Shown in pieces: positions 35,012 to 46,439 of a stretch of DNA of 64,000 bases. Location: assembly GCF_030272615.1 (NCBI RefSeq), contig NC_081410.1, positions 120,776,640 through 120,840,639 of the forward strand, written 5' to 3'. The position numbers were made by a program, and so were the translations under genes. Origin of the DNA: Cryptomeria japonica (lineage: Eukaryota > Streptophyta > Pinopsida > Cupressales > Cupressaceae). The notes under the pieces are model-generated. The model was not told where the DNA came from. It worked only from the letters and a program-made list of their open reading frames with translations, and searched no databases. The number at the start of each line of letters is the position of its first letter. Position 1 is the stretch's first letter.

Positions 35012-36595
35012 GTTACTCTAAACCAAGTGAATCAAACTATAAGAAATGGATAATCCATATGCATCTACAAGAATCAGTTACAATGAAAATTGGCATCACT
35101 TTGACATTGTACCAACTATAATATTTGGAAAGGGAAATCTCACTCATGTATACCATAATCAACTAATACAATAGTTGTTGAGGTTAAAGTTGAACTCCAA
35201 AGAAATGTCCTGAAACTTGTTAGTCCATCATAAAATATAAAAAGGAAAGCTACAAGAAACTTAACTTCAACCAATGAAGTAACATGAAATAAACAATATT
35301 ATACCTTCCATGATTTACACCTCATTGTGTCCTAACTCCACTATTCCTGGTTGCAGATAATTTGCTCTCAGACAAGAACTAGTAGTTTCCAAGATGGCAT
35401 ATGAAGAATGGACTGATAGTTAGTTGATACTACGATATGCATATGCAAATGATTTAAGCTAACATGATATTAAGCTATGATAAAAATTCTAAAATTGCTA
35501 ATTGCTTCAAACTTAAACTCACAGATGCAAGATGAAAACTTCTAGAATGACTATATGATTAGCTATTAGTTTCAAAATGGCTTAGGAGACCTCTTTTATA
35601 GATTTTTGACTGCATGAGCTTAGGTGGCAGAGATCAATAGTCATGATCGAATCTTGCAAATTGGATGGCTATGAGCAAGAAGTTGAAGGTTGAGAGAAAG
35701 GGGGAAGGAGAAGACAAGTGTCACTCATCTCACCTTGACTGAGTTGAAGACTTGAGAGGATATAGAATAGTTGGAGAAGATGTAGGAGTGAGAGGACAAG
35801 TGGACTCAAGTCCTCCTAATATATAGGGATGTTGGAGAGAATATAGAAGAAAGTTAGGAAATATGTGTACGTACATAATATTTCATTTATTTTGGAAGTT
35901 GGAGATAAGTGGCTAATAAATGATTTTATTTTATTTTATTTTGTTAATTAATTTAGCCACATGATGGATGAGTTGGCAAAGAAGAAGTGATGTGGAGAAT
36001 GAAAGGTGAGTAGGAAAAGGGATTAAATAATTAAGAAATTATTTAATTAATGAGACTATAGGATAGTAGATAGAGGAACAATTACATATTAGATATTTAA
36101 TTAATTGATTAGAAGAAAATGATATAATGAATTTATTAATAAAATGTTTCAATTAAATTAATTAATAGAAGGACATGAAATGAATTAAATTAATTAATCT
36201 TTTCAAATTAACTATTTAATAGAAGAATAATTATTAAATAAATATAAAATATTTATTTAATTGCTCATAGCCATTTTTATGTGTATACAATAGTAATAAA
36301 CCATATCTTGTTTCTTACTACAATATGCTACAAATAGTTTCTTCCTCACACCAATAGTCCTATGATCCACCACACATCTTAGTGTGATGATAATCTCTTT
36401 GGGGTTAGATTGAAGGTGTTAGTGGAAGTGGAAGTTTTTATTTCCTTTTCATAGTTTTTTTCATCACTTTTATTAATGTGCTTAGGTTAATAAAGTGAGT
36501 TTGATTAAGTTATTGGATTCTTGAGGTTTTTTCATCCTAAAAGGGAGCTACATTTACTATTTTTACTCCACTTGGTGGTTGCTCCCTATTAGTTA
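35012..36595 (+). repeat. Tandem duplication, copy B, interrupted by a solo LTR
   Basis: 35012-35175 and 36295-36595 together match copy A. The break is filled by the 35176-36289 insertion plus its duplicated ATAGT. Confidence 0.9.
35176..36289. mobile_element. Solo LTR, 1114 bp, target duplication ATAGT
   Basis: Starts TGTTGAGGTTAAAG and ends GTGTATACA. It is flanked by ATAGT at 35171-35175 and 36290-36294, and copy A shows the empty site. TG…CA ends and a 5-bp duplication fit an LTR left by LTR-LTR recombination. There is no coding content. Confidence 0.82.
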
Positions 36596-36775
36596 GACTT
36601 GCCACCTCCACCCTCTCCTCGAGTCTATATAAAATTACTTCCTAGCTTATGTTTTCATTATTATTCTTGTAACTTCTCTTTCTTGTAATTTATAGTTTTG
36701 TTATTCATTTATAGTTTTATAGTTGATTTCTCTTAAAAATTTCTTGCATTATGTATCTATTTCAAATTTCCAACA
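36417..36775 (+). repeat. LTR of an old plus-strand element
   Basis: TGTTAGTGGAAG … TTCCAACA, about 359 bp, followed by TAGTATTAGAAAC, a degraded initiator-Met primer site. The first 175 bp also occur in copy A. Confidence 0.65.
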
Positions 36776-37379
36776 TAGTATTAGAAACAAGTGAGTTTGG
36801 GTTCTAGAGTTCTTAATTAAGAGATCATAGTTTTTTGTATGATATTATAAAATCTCATATGCTCTTATCTTTTATTTTTTGAATGATCTATTGAATTAAA
36901 AAGGATTTATGAAGATATTTTAATCACTTATGTTGCATGTGTGTTTTAGTTAGAGATTGGTGACCGTAGATCTTTTGGTTATACTAACACCATTTTTAGC
37001 CATTCCAATGTATCTGGGATGCTTGGGAAATTTAGGATTGAATTGTGTTTCACTCAATTTGGAGATCATATGAATAGTTGCAAACAAGGGTTTGAAGCTC
37101 AAATTTAGTGAACAACTTTTGAATGGGGCATTTTTAGGACAAAAGGAACTTATCATTACATCTAAAAGGCTCAAAAGCCCCTATTTTCATATGAAATTTG
37201 CCTAGTTTCATTTTTGGGATTAGGCGAGGGAAAAATTGCTTAAAAATCTATATAACCTCCCTAACATGAAATTTGAGGTAATTATTTAAAAAAATAAAAA
37301 TAAATAAAAAATAAATAAATGTGTTTGGGTGGGGAAATAGGGTTCATAATTCTATGCATGCAAATTACGAATTAAACCT
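36776..37379. other. Internal remnant after the old LTR
   Basis: Follows the degraded primer site. No gag or pol is recognised; a 74-codon minus-strand open stretch (36950-37174) is unassigned. Confidence 0.4.
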
Positions 37380-38643
37380 ATTTCCAACAATTACATTAAG
37401 GAGAAGGGTGAATTCAGCTATCTCTTTCTCAAATCTAATTGAAAAGGATTGGGCACAAGGTAAATTCAGATCTCCTTGATTGAGTTTTAAATGAGTTGTG
37501 GAAATGATGTGAATTAAATGAAAGATATAGGGCAAAAAAATTAAGATTGATAGTAAATATGCATAGATAGTATCAGATTAGATATAAAGGCATAAAGTAT
37601 AGATCTGAAAAATAGGAAGAAAAGAAGAACCTATGTATAAAATATGGACTCAAAAGTGTGGGACTATGGTGCTTGGGCGCCCTTGTCCAGAAGCTTGGAT
37701 GCAGACAAAAGAGATAATTTCTAGATTAGGATGTTGTCCTGCATATTTCCCTAAAGTTTCACTGAAAAAGCGTTGAACAATGGTGCTTGGGTGACCTTGT
37801 CCTCCAATTTATGCCTCTTCAAAAGCTGGTTTTGTGTGTCTCTATCTTCTCTTCTTGAATCTATGTTTGTCATCACCTAAATTTGCCACCTGTAAACAAA
37901 AAAGGGAAAATTGTTGTTTGGTTGATATGAATTTGGCTAAGTAAAACGTCGGGTTTGGAATGAACCCTATAATTGAATAAAACTGAAATGGAAAGCATGC
38001 CTTGAGAGAGAAAAGGCTAGATATAAAATTGAAAATCTGAATTGGAATATTATACCTTTATAAATCTCGCTTTGAAGAATTCATGAAAGGGTTGATAATG
38101 TCATGTAGGAATGCATGGGTGTCTTCATATGAGATTGATCATGGATGTCATCTTCAATGCTTGAAATTTGAATACTTGACCTCTCCTTCATTGCCTTGAT
38201 AATGCTCAATCACTTGCTCACTTGAATTTTCTTGATAGGAATTGAATTCGAACTTGAGAGATGTAAGATGGATGTCTCAAATGAGGAGATAAGGCTTGCG
38301 TTTATACATCACCTCGTGAAATGTGTTTGAAATTACAAAGTAGGCCAACACGAGAAAGGACTTTGTGCCCATATTTTTTAACCATTTAAGGATCCAAAAT
38401 TCAGCCCTTTTAGCTGGACAAGGGTGCTTGGGCACCATTGTTCAAGGACAAGGCCACTTGGCACCCTTGTTTAGGCTATCAAAGTTGAACAAAAGACCAA
38501 AAAACAAGGTAGAAGATGAGGATTGTTAGTTTGAAACTTGTGTAAGAAAAATCAGGTACAATTAGAGCATAGAAGGCCGAAATGCTAAAGTAAGGCATAA
38601 GTGACTATAAAATTATATAGGGATACAATATATGATGCTACAT
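37380..38643 (-). repeat. Gypsy-type LTR (L1), boundaries approximate
   Basis: On minus it begins TGTAGCATCATATATTG and is preceded by a purine tract (AAAGTGGGGGATAAA at about 38643-38657), marking a 3' LTR. It resembles 54170-55352 in layout and in scattered phrases (ATTACATTAAGGAGA, AAAAGGGGAAAATTG). A hairpin lies at 38419-38442. The left end is approximate. Confidence 0.5.
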
Positions 38644-38808
38644 TTATCCCCCACTTTAGAAAAATAATGAACCTACACTCATACTCCCGGTATAGTATAG
38701 AGTAGGATTGAAAAGTTTTCGCCAAGATATAAAAAAGGCAAGAAATACCAAGCCCTCCAAGGAATTAGGATCTTATCAATCTAATATCAAGATAAAAGGA
38801 GCAACATG

Positions 38809-38810
<2 letters not shown>

Positions 38811-38876
<66 letters not shown>
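38811..38876. repeat. (GA)33 microsatellite
   Basis: 66 bp of perfect GA repeat. Confidence 0.97.
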
Positions 38877-38881
<5 letters not shown>

Positions 38882-39900
38882 ACATGACCTCATGGCCTAG
38901 TAACACTATGCTTACTATGAGTCGTGTAGAAAATTGGTGTGAAGTCGATGCAAAAAAAATACAAAGAAAAAGGCTCAATTCGCAAAGTAATATGAAAAGG
39001 GTTGAATACAAAATGGGTGTTTGAGTGTGTACCAAACATGTCATGGTGTGTGATCAAAGTGTACAAACCAAACCTTGTGGTATGTGCATAAGATGTAACA
39101 AAAAGCAGTGTATGCCCTCACAATAAAGCAAATGTGTATGCCTTACTAGGAGCAACTACTTTAAGGTAGCATATATGCATCCAAAAGACAAGCATGTTGC
39201 CAAGAAAGGAAAAATCAAGGACAACATAACACAAGATAAAAAGAGAGAACATAAGGGACCCATTAATTGGGGTCAATATGCTCATTTGATGAATCATGTA
39301 TATCAGGTATGATTGTAATGAATTGACCTCATCCCCCAAAGGTAGTGGCGCTATGAGCATAATGGGAGAAGAGTACATAAGATGAACAACAAAAGTCTTT
39401 TGAGTCAACATGGAAGAGACCAAAAAGAGAGATCTTAACACTTTGCATTGTCCCCAAGTAGACAACACAAAAGAATATTTACAACAATAGCACATTTACA
39501 AAATAACATGAATACAACATATAGAGGAATTGAGATAAAAATACAAGAATGTCACAACAGGTTCAGTCTCTTTGTTTCATTGTGCCAACAAAGAAACAAG
39601 GGTTATCCAAAGAGATTCTAACATAACACAAAGACATATCAAGCAACGAATCACTAGGAAAACACATCACATGCAAGCAAACACACAAAAGAGTCTACAG
39701 TACAAGTGAGGCTAATATAGAAAATCATCGGCCTCCAAATATTTCTCAACATCATTTAGGGATGGTAGACAAGATGCAAGAGGAGCCACAAAAAGCATCA
39801 TAGGTAGAGCTAGTGCAAGGTTCAAACAAAGATCATGCCCTAATGATGAATCACTTAGTTTGTCACTAGGAGCTAGGATTAATGCTTTTGAAAATATTGA
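38877..39900 (-). other. Probable internal region of the L1-type element
   Basis: Lies between the purine tract and recognisable gag-protease text. A 125-codon minus-strand open stretch at 39118-39495 is Leu/Ser-rich and unassigned. Confidence 0.35.
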
Positions 39901-40745
39901 AGATAACTCATGATTAATTTAAATTATTTCATACATATCATCAGAATCATTAGTATCAACACTGTTACAATCAACATCATCATCCAAATCAATCATATTA
40001 GGATCTTTAATCAACAAATAAAATGAATCATCATTTTGTATAGATAATTTTAATTTTTGTTGTGGTTGATTACAATAAAGCTTCTCCCTAGGGTTAGGCG
40101 AAGGCTGGGAAAATGGGATCAAGTTAACATTCAACATAGATTAGGGGAGGAAATAGTTTGGGAAGCAAGCCCACAAGCCTTGGCACGGCGTCTTTCTCAA
40201 TGGTCTCTTGCACCATGATTTCTCTTGGTATGATTGGAAACTTTGGAAGGTAGGGGATCAATCAATATAGGCTTCTTTTCTTCCTTTCTAGAATGAGGAA
40301 CTTAAGAAACCTCGCCTGGTTGAAAGATGTAAGATGTTGGGCATTTTCATTTATAATATGTAGGAGGTGGGACTGCAACATATATAGGAGGAATAAGAGG
40401 GGTAGGAAGAAGTACAAGTCCTGGATGAGGAGGTATATCCATAGGTGAAGGATCCTTAGATTTATTTAAGGTTGATATCCTTTCATTTTTGAATTTTTGG
40501 TAAGACGAGGAAAGGATATCTTTACAAGATTGCAAAGGTTTAGGTCTATGAGTCCATAAGAAATCAAGGGTAAAGTTCTCTCGTCTTGCTAAGGGCTAAC
40601 AAAGACTATGATGGACCATGACAATATGGCCATTGTGAGAGAAATTTGAACATTTATGGATAGTAGAAGGGATGGATTTCATGGGATTGAGCCAACGATG
40701 TCCCAACTTCATATGAAATTGGTCAGAGGTAGGGATAGTAACAAA
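39900..40745 (-). pseudogene. Decayed gypsy gag/protease remains
   Basis: The minus strand near 40600-40745 reads 'TIPTSDQFHMKLGHRWLNP' and then 'HKCSNFSHNGHIVMVHHS', like the second half of a retropepsin-like domain in plant gypsy polyproteins (LG.PWL element). Further left are 'PSPMDIPPHPGLVLLPTP' (40347-40535) and an acidic segment (39919-40137). Stops separate them. Orientation and position fit the L1 LTR to the left. Confidence 0.5.
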
Positions 40746-40758
40746 GGTAACATCTAAG

Positions 40759-41105
40759 TGTTGATATGTGGTGAGTGATCATGCAAGTATTGTGCACTTG
40801 TTATGTATCCTAAAAAATAACTGACATTGAAAAAACCCTAAAAAATAACCGACTTTGAGTGTTGCCCTAAAAAATTGCTTGTTATAAACGACTGAAATGT
40901 AAAAAGACATTGTAATGGTGTTGTACTGATTTACTGGATAATAAGAAAAGATTGGACGGTTGTGTTCTGTGGATGTAGCATATCTTGGGTGAGCCACGTT
41001 AAATCTTTGTGTTATCCGCGTTATGCATTTTTCTTCATCTTTTGTGTTTGTATCTACATATAATTATTAATTTGTATTTTCTCTTGATCTACCTAAACCC
41101 TAACA
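40759..41105 (+). repeat. 5' LTR of copia element U
   Basis: TGTTGATATGTGG … CCCTAACA, 347 bp, followed two bases later by TAGTATCAGAG (41108 onward), a one-mismatch iMet primer site. The left end is inferred from the TGTTG start. Confidence 0.65.
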
Positions 41106-41196
41106 ATTAGTATCAGAGTTGTGTATTTATGTAAATTGGCAAGGACTTTCACATTTGAGTATCAACGACAAGAATTATCAGTTATAAAAACTGCAG

Positions 41197-41811
41197 ATGG
41201 AGGATTACTTGTATCAAAAGGATTTGTGGTGGTCATTAGAAGGAAAGGCAAAGAAATTGATCACAATGTCCAATGAATATTGGGATATTATGGACAGAAA
41301 GGTACTAGGAACCATTCGGTTGTGCCTTGCACCGTCTGTAGAATTCAATATATCAAAATCAACAATGATTGTAGATTTGATGCCGACACTGGCTAAACTG
41401 TATGAAAAACCCTCGGCTTAGAATAAGGTATTTCTTATGAAGCGTTTGTTTAATATGAAAATGAGTTAGGGAGGATTTGTAGCAGATCATTTAAATGAAT
41501 TTAATATAGTTACCTGTCAATTATCTTCTGTAAAAGTTAACTTTGATGAAGAGGTTAGGGCTCTTTTAATTTTATTTTCTTTGCCAGAAAGATGGAATAG
41601 CTTGGTTATGGTTGTAAGTAACTCTGTTTCTAGTACAAACACTTTGAAATTTGATGATGTTGTTGGTGTTATCCTAAGAAAGGAAATGCGACAGAAAAGC
41701 ACAGGTGAGACTTCAACATCATCGGGTACTATTTTAAATGTAGATAACAAGGAAGATCAAAGGAAAGAGGAAAAGACCATGGGCATGAGAAGTTATGAGG
41801 GAAGGCAATGA
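41197..41811 (+). pseudogene. Element U: copia gag pseudogene
   Basis: Starts at the ATG 41197 with 'WWSLEGKAKKLITMSNEYW'. It continues through 'MPTLAKLYEKPSA', a TAG at 41419-41421, 'KVFLMKRLFNMKMS', another TAG near 41467, then 'DHLNEFNIVTCQLSSV' and 'LILFSLPERWNSLVM'. This is the UBN2-type gag of copia elements. The zinc knuckle and pol do not follow: the frame ends near 41811, where a second element's LTR seems to begin. Confidence 0.82.
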
Positions 41812-41813
41812 TT

Positions 41814-42890
41814 TGTAAGGATTAAGGTGTATCTACCTTGTAAATCCTATGAAATTGTTCCAACATCATTGGAAAGTGTCCTAAGTCACTTAGGATGTTT
41901 TGGTAAAATAATTTGTAACATTTAATTCTCACCATTGTTTGTAATACATTTATAAGGGGTGATGTGTTCCACTAGCAGCGATTAAAGTAGGTTGTGAACA
42001 CAATTGTATAATAGTATTTTCCCCACGTATGGATGTCTAGAATAAGATATTTAATGAATTGATAAAGTAGAAAAAGAGTGACCTATGGGCTTCTCCAAGA
42101 GGGAGCATGGAAGAGGCAACAAGTGTCTCTTGGTTTTTGGTCATTTATTACATTTAATGTAATTTTTATCTTGCAAGTATAGGTGTGCATAACGGAGGGA
42201 AGGTATTGGAAGTTGAACCGATGTCTTTTCAAGTTTCGTAAAGGCGGTCCAAGGGTTGTGGTCATGAGGAATGAAGAGTGTCCTTTGGGAACCTTTATTA
42301 GTGGTTTTTGGAGCTCCTACCATTCTATAAATACAACCTTTCGGGTGTAGAATTAAGTACAAAATTTGAATATAGATTTCTCTGCAAGAATGAATAATGG
42401 ATGGGAGGCATAAGGAGGTGATTCACATGTGCACAAGTATTTCTATGGTGGAGGAAAAGAGGATAATATAATTAATTGTATTGCAAGCACTTTTATTGTT
42501 GTTAATACAAGCTTGTTCTCTCTTCTTGGTGGATTTTTTCCTACAAGGGTTTCTCCACATAAATCTTGTGTTATGCGTGGATGTTATGTTTTTAATTTAT
42601 GCCTTATTGTTTCTATATTATACTGATGTTAATCATTATTTATTTATGTTATAAGTTTACATAAGATAGGTTTTTTAAGAATGGTTAATATGTTATTTTT
42701 GGCATCATAAAGAAGAGGGATCTAATCATGGGTTTTCCACAATTAAGGCAACTTAATTTTCAAAATTTTATTTGAGTTTCAGATATTCACGTTGCTACTA
42801 TTCAATCCTTGAATCTCATCATTTTCTTAGTTTATTGGTTAGAGATTGATCTTCACAATCTTTGGTATTGAACCTATTTATTTTCCAACA
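41814..42890 (+). repeat. 5' LTR of element V (left end inferred)
   Basis: The right end TTTTCCAACA at 42890 is fixed by the primer site that follows. The left end at TGTAAGGATT is inferred from where gag homology of U stops. A good TATA box, TATAAATA, lies at 42326-42333. Confidence 0.55.
42326..42333 (+). promoter_or_regulatory. TATA box in LTR of element V
   Basis: TATAAATA in the context CATTCTATAAATACAACC, about 565 bp before the primer site. Confidence 0.5.
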
Positions 42891-42892
42891 TT

Positions 42893-42904
42893 TGGTATCA
42901 GAGC
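42893..42904 (+). other. Primer binding site of element V
   Basis: TGGTATCAGAGC, perfect plant initiator tRNA-Met type, two bases after the LTR end. Confidence 0.85.
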
Positions 42905-43343
42905 TTAAGGTTATGGGTTCTGGGTATTCCTTTATTTTTAGTTCCTTAGCATAGAAAGTTTGTGGGAATATATTAGAAAGAGTTAAAGGTTGTTGAGAGG
43001 CTTTTGGGTCTACAATGAATGTTCTATGAGTTAACTTCCTTTTACAAATTTGAGAGGTTGGAAGCCTGGGATATTATTAATGTGATCTATCTTGGGCATT
43101 TTAAGCTCATGTTTACGGATCTTATCAAAGTTGGTTATGGTTTGGTAATATTGAGCTCTTGTTTGATAATATGTTTGTATCCTCTTGTTTGGTGATTTTT
43201 TTCCTTTACCTTGTGGTCATGTGTAGTGAGAAGGTGTTCATGTTGGATGGGTATTGACATCTTAGTCAAATAGAGATAGGTCGGTTGTTTGGACTATGAA
43301 ATGGAGTGTTTATGTTGGGTTTAGGGTTTTATCCCATAGTTAC
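42905..43343 (+). other. Element V internal region, left part
   Basis: No coding sequence recognised. It is interrupted at 43343 by element W; the continuation is at 50433. Confidence 0.45.
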
Positions 43344-44461
43344 TGTTGGTAACAACAATGAAGGAAAACTGAGAGGGGGGTGAATCAGTTTTCACCGCAT
43401 TTAACAAATTAAACACAATCAACTCAGGGAAGGTTCACTACCTTACAAAAATATTTAAACTGCAATCTAGATTACATGAACTACAAAGATAGCATTTGCT
43501 AATGCCCGATAACAGTTTTGATTAAGCTCATTTGTCTACCCTGCAACAATCTCTGCTCAATACACCACACCAAAAGATGAATTCTCTTATTCGCACATAC
43601 ACCATTCTCTGATAATGTAGACACACACTTTGATATCTAAATTACATGAATACAACACCTGTTTATACAAATCATCAACCTTGACTGCAAAGTCAGCCAT
43701 ACCCTCAACCCTTAATTACAAAATTACACCACATGATACATAAATCAACCATCAGACCAATGCAATGACATAGACAACATAACATGGGACTAAATCAATT
43801 CCTCAAATACGCAACACCACCAGAAATCTCACCAAGATCAACCGCAACACGTTACACCACCGAAAAAATACCACATAACACGAAGAATATCACCGAACCT
43901 ATAAGATCTTCAATAACGCGCACAAGGATCAATATGAACCATCAAAACAAATAGGAAATGATTATGAAACACCAACAAGCACATTAGAACCATCCATAGT
44001 AGCTGCACCAACACCACATCAAATCTTCATTGATCAACACGCTAACACTCAAGAACACTTAACAACAACAATTCGAACTGAAAAGATAACTTGTGGAGCA
44101 GCAAATCACGAACCATCTGAAATGAAGATACACATGAACACCCCAAACACTCTCCCAAATTTGCAACCAAAGATCAGATCATACCAAAGCACAACAGATC
44201 AAATACCAAAGCACTGCAACATTGAACACTGAAAACTAATCTCCATACCAGAATCCATATCTCGATCAAATCACCATATAGCATCATGGAATCAATAAAG
44301 AATGAACTATCTCTAGTTGATTCAACATCCCAAATAGAAAAACCAACCAGATCAACTCACTATGATCACTGGATCATCAAACAACTCTCTACAACACCCA
44401 AACATAGGAATATGTTGACATCAATGACAACAACATATCCTAGCAGCAAAAATATCTAACA
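43344..44461 (-). repeat. Element W 3' LTR (left, 221 bp shorter)
   Basis: TG…CA ends. Compared with the right LTR it lacks about 221 bp near its left end, between CAAATTAAACACAATC and AGGGAAGGTT. Confidence 0.92.
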
Positions 44462-44476
44462 ATCTCCCCCTTTGGA
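44462..44476 (-). other. Polypurine tract of element W
   Basis: Reads TCCAAAGGGGGAGAT on minus, directly before the 3' LTR; nearly identical to that of element Z. Confidence 0.85.
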
Positions 44477-44799
44477 ATTGATAGAAACATATGAATGTGA
44501 AAAACAATGAATGCAAAGGAATAAATCAACACCAGCAATCTCCAACAAACTCCCCCTAAGATCATGCACACAAGGCTTCAAATATAAGATAGTTTTTCAC
44601 ATGCTTCTCTCCCCCTTTGACAACAATGCCAAAGACATAAACAAATCATGATTCACTCCCTCTAAGAAGGAAAAATTATCCCCCTTAGGATAAACTCACA
44701 ATTTTGAACATCTGAACCACTCACTAACTACTTTGGCTAAGTAGCAGCATCAACTCATCAACCCGGATTAGAAGATAAGGCTCTGAAGTCCATTGGATT

Positions 44800-46406
44800 G
44801 ATGCAACTCCATGCATCTAGTTCTCATCAAGAGGGGCATAGACCCCTAATTTGTCTCTCAAGTATACAAATGTATCTGCAAGCAAAGGCTTAGTAAAAAT
44901 ATATGCAATATGATCCTTTGTAGATACATATTCCAATCTGACTTCTTCATCACTGACTTTCTCCCTCAAGAAGTGATACTTAATTGATATATGCTTTATT
45001 TTTTAATGCAATACCAGATTATTGGAAACATTAATACTACTTGAATTATCACAATATATAATAGTAGGCTCATCATTCACAACTCTAATATCCTTCAACA
45101 TCTGCTTCATCCAAACTATCTGAGTACAATTGCTAGTAGCAGCAATGTATTCAACTTCAACAGTAAATAAAGATATAGCATCTTATTTCTTATTGGATCA
45201 TGAAATCAACTACTTCCCCAAAAAGAAATCTCCATCGGTAGTGCTCTTTCGGTCATCAACATCACCTGCACAATCAACATCAGTTTAGGAACATAACATG
45301 AAATCATCATTCTTTGGATACCACAAACCATAATCAATTGTCCCCTTCAAGTATCTGAAAATCCTCTTCAAAGCAGTTTCATGACTCACTTTAGGATCAG
45401 CTTGAAATCTAGCACAAAGACAAACAACATGCATAATGTCTGGTCTAGTCTGAGTTAAGTACAACAATCCACCAGCCATAGATCTATACAAAGTCTGATT
45501 AACTTTCTGAAATTCATCATGCTTAAACAACTTACATCCACTCACCATAGGAGTTCCAATAGGTTTGGAATCATCTAACCCAAACTTATTCAACAATTCC
45601 TTCACATACTTTGATTGAGAAATGAAAATACCTTTGTTAGTCTGTATAATCTACAATCCTAAGAAGAATTTCATCTCACCTATAATAGACATCTCAAATT
45701 CCTTTTGCGTATCATTAACAAACTTTATACTTAAATAATCATCTCCTCAAAAAATAATGTCATCAACAAAGACTTCAACAATCAAAATTTTATCATTATC
45801 AACCTTAAAGTATAGATTACTATCAATATTACCTTTATAGAATACCAACTTCATCAAGTACATGTCCAATCTAGCATACTAGGCTCTAGGGGCTTGCTTC
45901 AGCCCATATAGTGCTTTCTTCAATTTGAATACCATGTCTCCTTCATCTAATAATGAAAATCCATCTAGTTGCTCAATGTAGACTTCCTCTTCAAGATCAC
46001 CATTCAAAAAGGCTGACTTAACATCCATCTGATACACCTTGAAATTATTGTAAGCAATATATGCAATTAGCAATCTAACAACTTCAATCCTAGCTATCAG
46101 AGCAAAAGTCTCCTCATAGTCAATTCCTTCCATCTAAGAACACCCCTTACACACCAAAGTTGCTTTGTTTCTGACCACTTCACCAGCTTCATTCAGTTTA
46201 TTCTGGAACACCCATTTAGTGCCAATTACATTCTTGTCTTTAGGTCTCAGAATAAACTCCCAAGTGTTATTCTTCTCAACTTGGTTCAACTCTTCTTCCA
46301 TTGCTTTTATCCAATTCTCATCTTTACATGCTTCTACAACATCTTTAGGTTCAATATTTGAAATCAAACATATTTCTTCAACAACAATCATTCTCCTTGT
46401 CATCAT
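44800..46406 (-). pseudogene. Element W: RT and RNase H pseudogene
   Basis: 'GTKWVFQNKLNEAGEVVRNK' opens RT. 'VYQMDVKSAFLNGDLEEEVY' and 'ALYGLKQAPRA' follow. The catalytic box 'VEVFVDDIIF' keeps both Asp residues but is followed at once by TGA in place of a Gly codon (about 45750). A segment at 45285-45605 runs 'TPMVSGCKLFKHDEFQ' to 'FRYLKGTIDYGLWYP'. RNase H ('DVDCAGDVDDRKST') lies just left of it. Other stops occur near 46134, 45878 and 45284. Confidence 0.88.
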
Positions 46407-46439
46407 GCCTTTATTATTATCACCAATAATCTAATTTTC

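Noticed and set aside
38787..39044. Open frames on both strands across the GA microsatellite
   Set aside because: Produced by the dinucleotide repeat (Ser-Leu or Arg-Glu runs); no support as genes.
39118..39495. 125-codon minus-strand frame
   Set aside because: No family resemblance, odd composition, lies within a probable decayed element interior.
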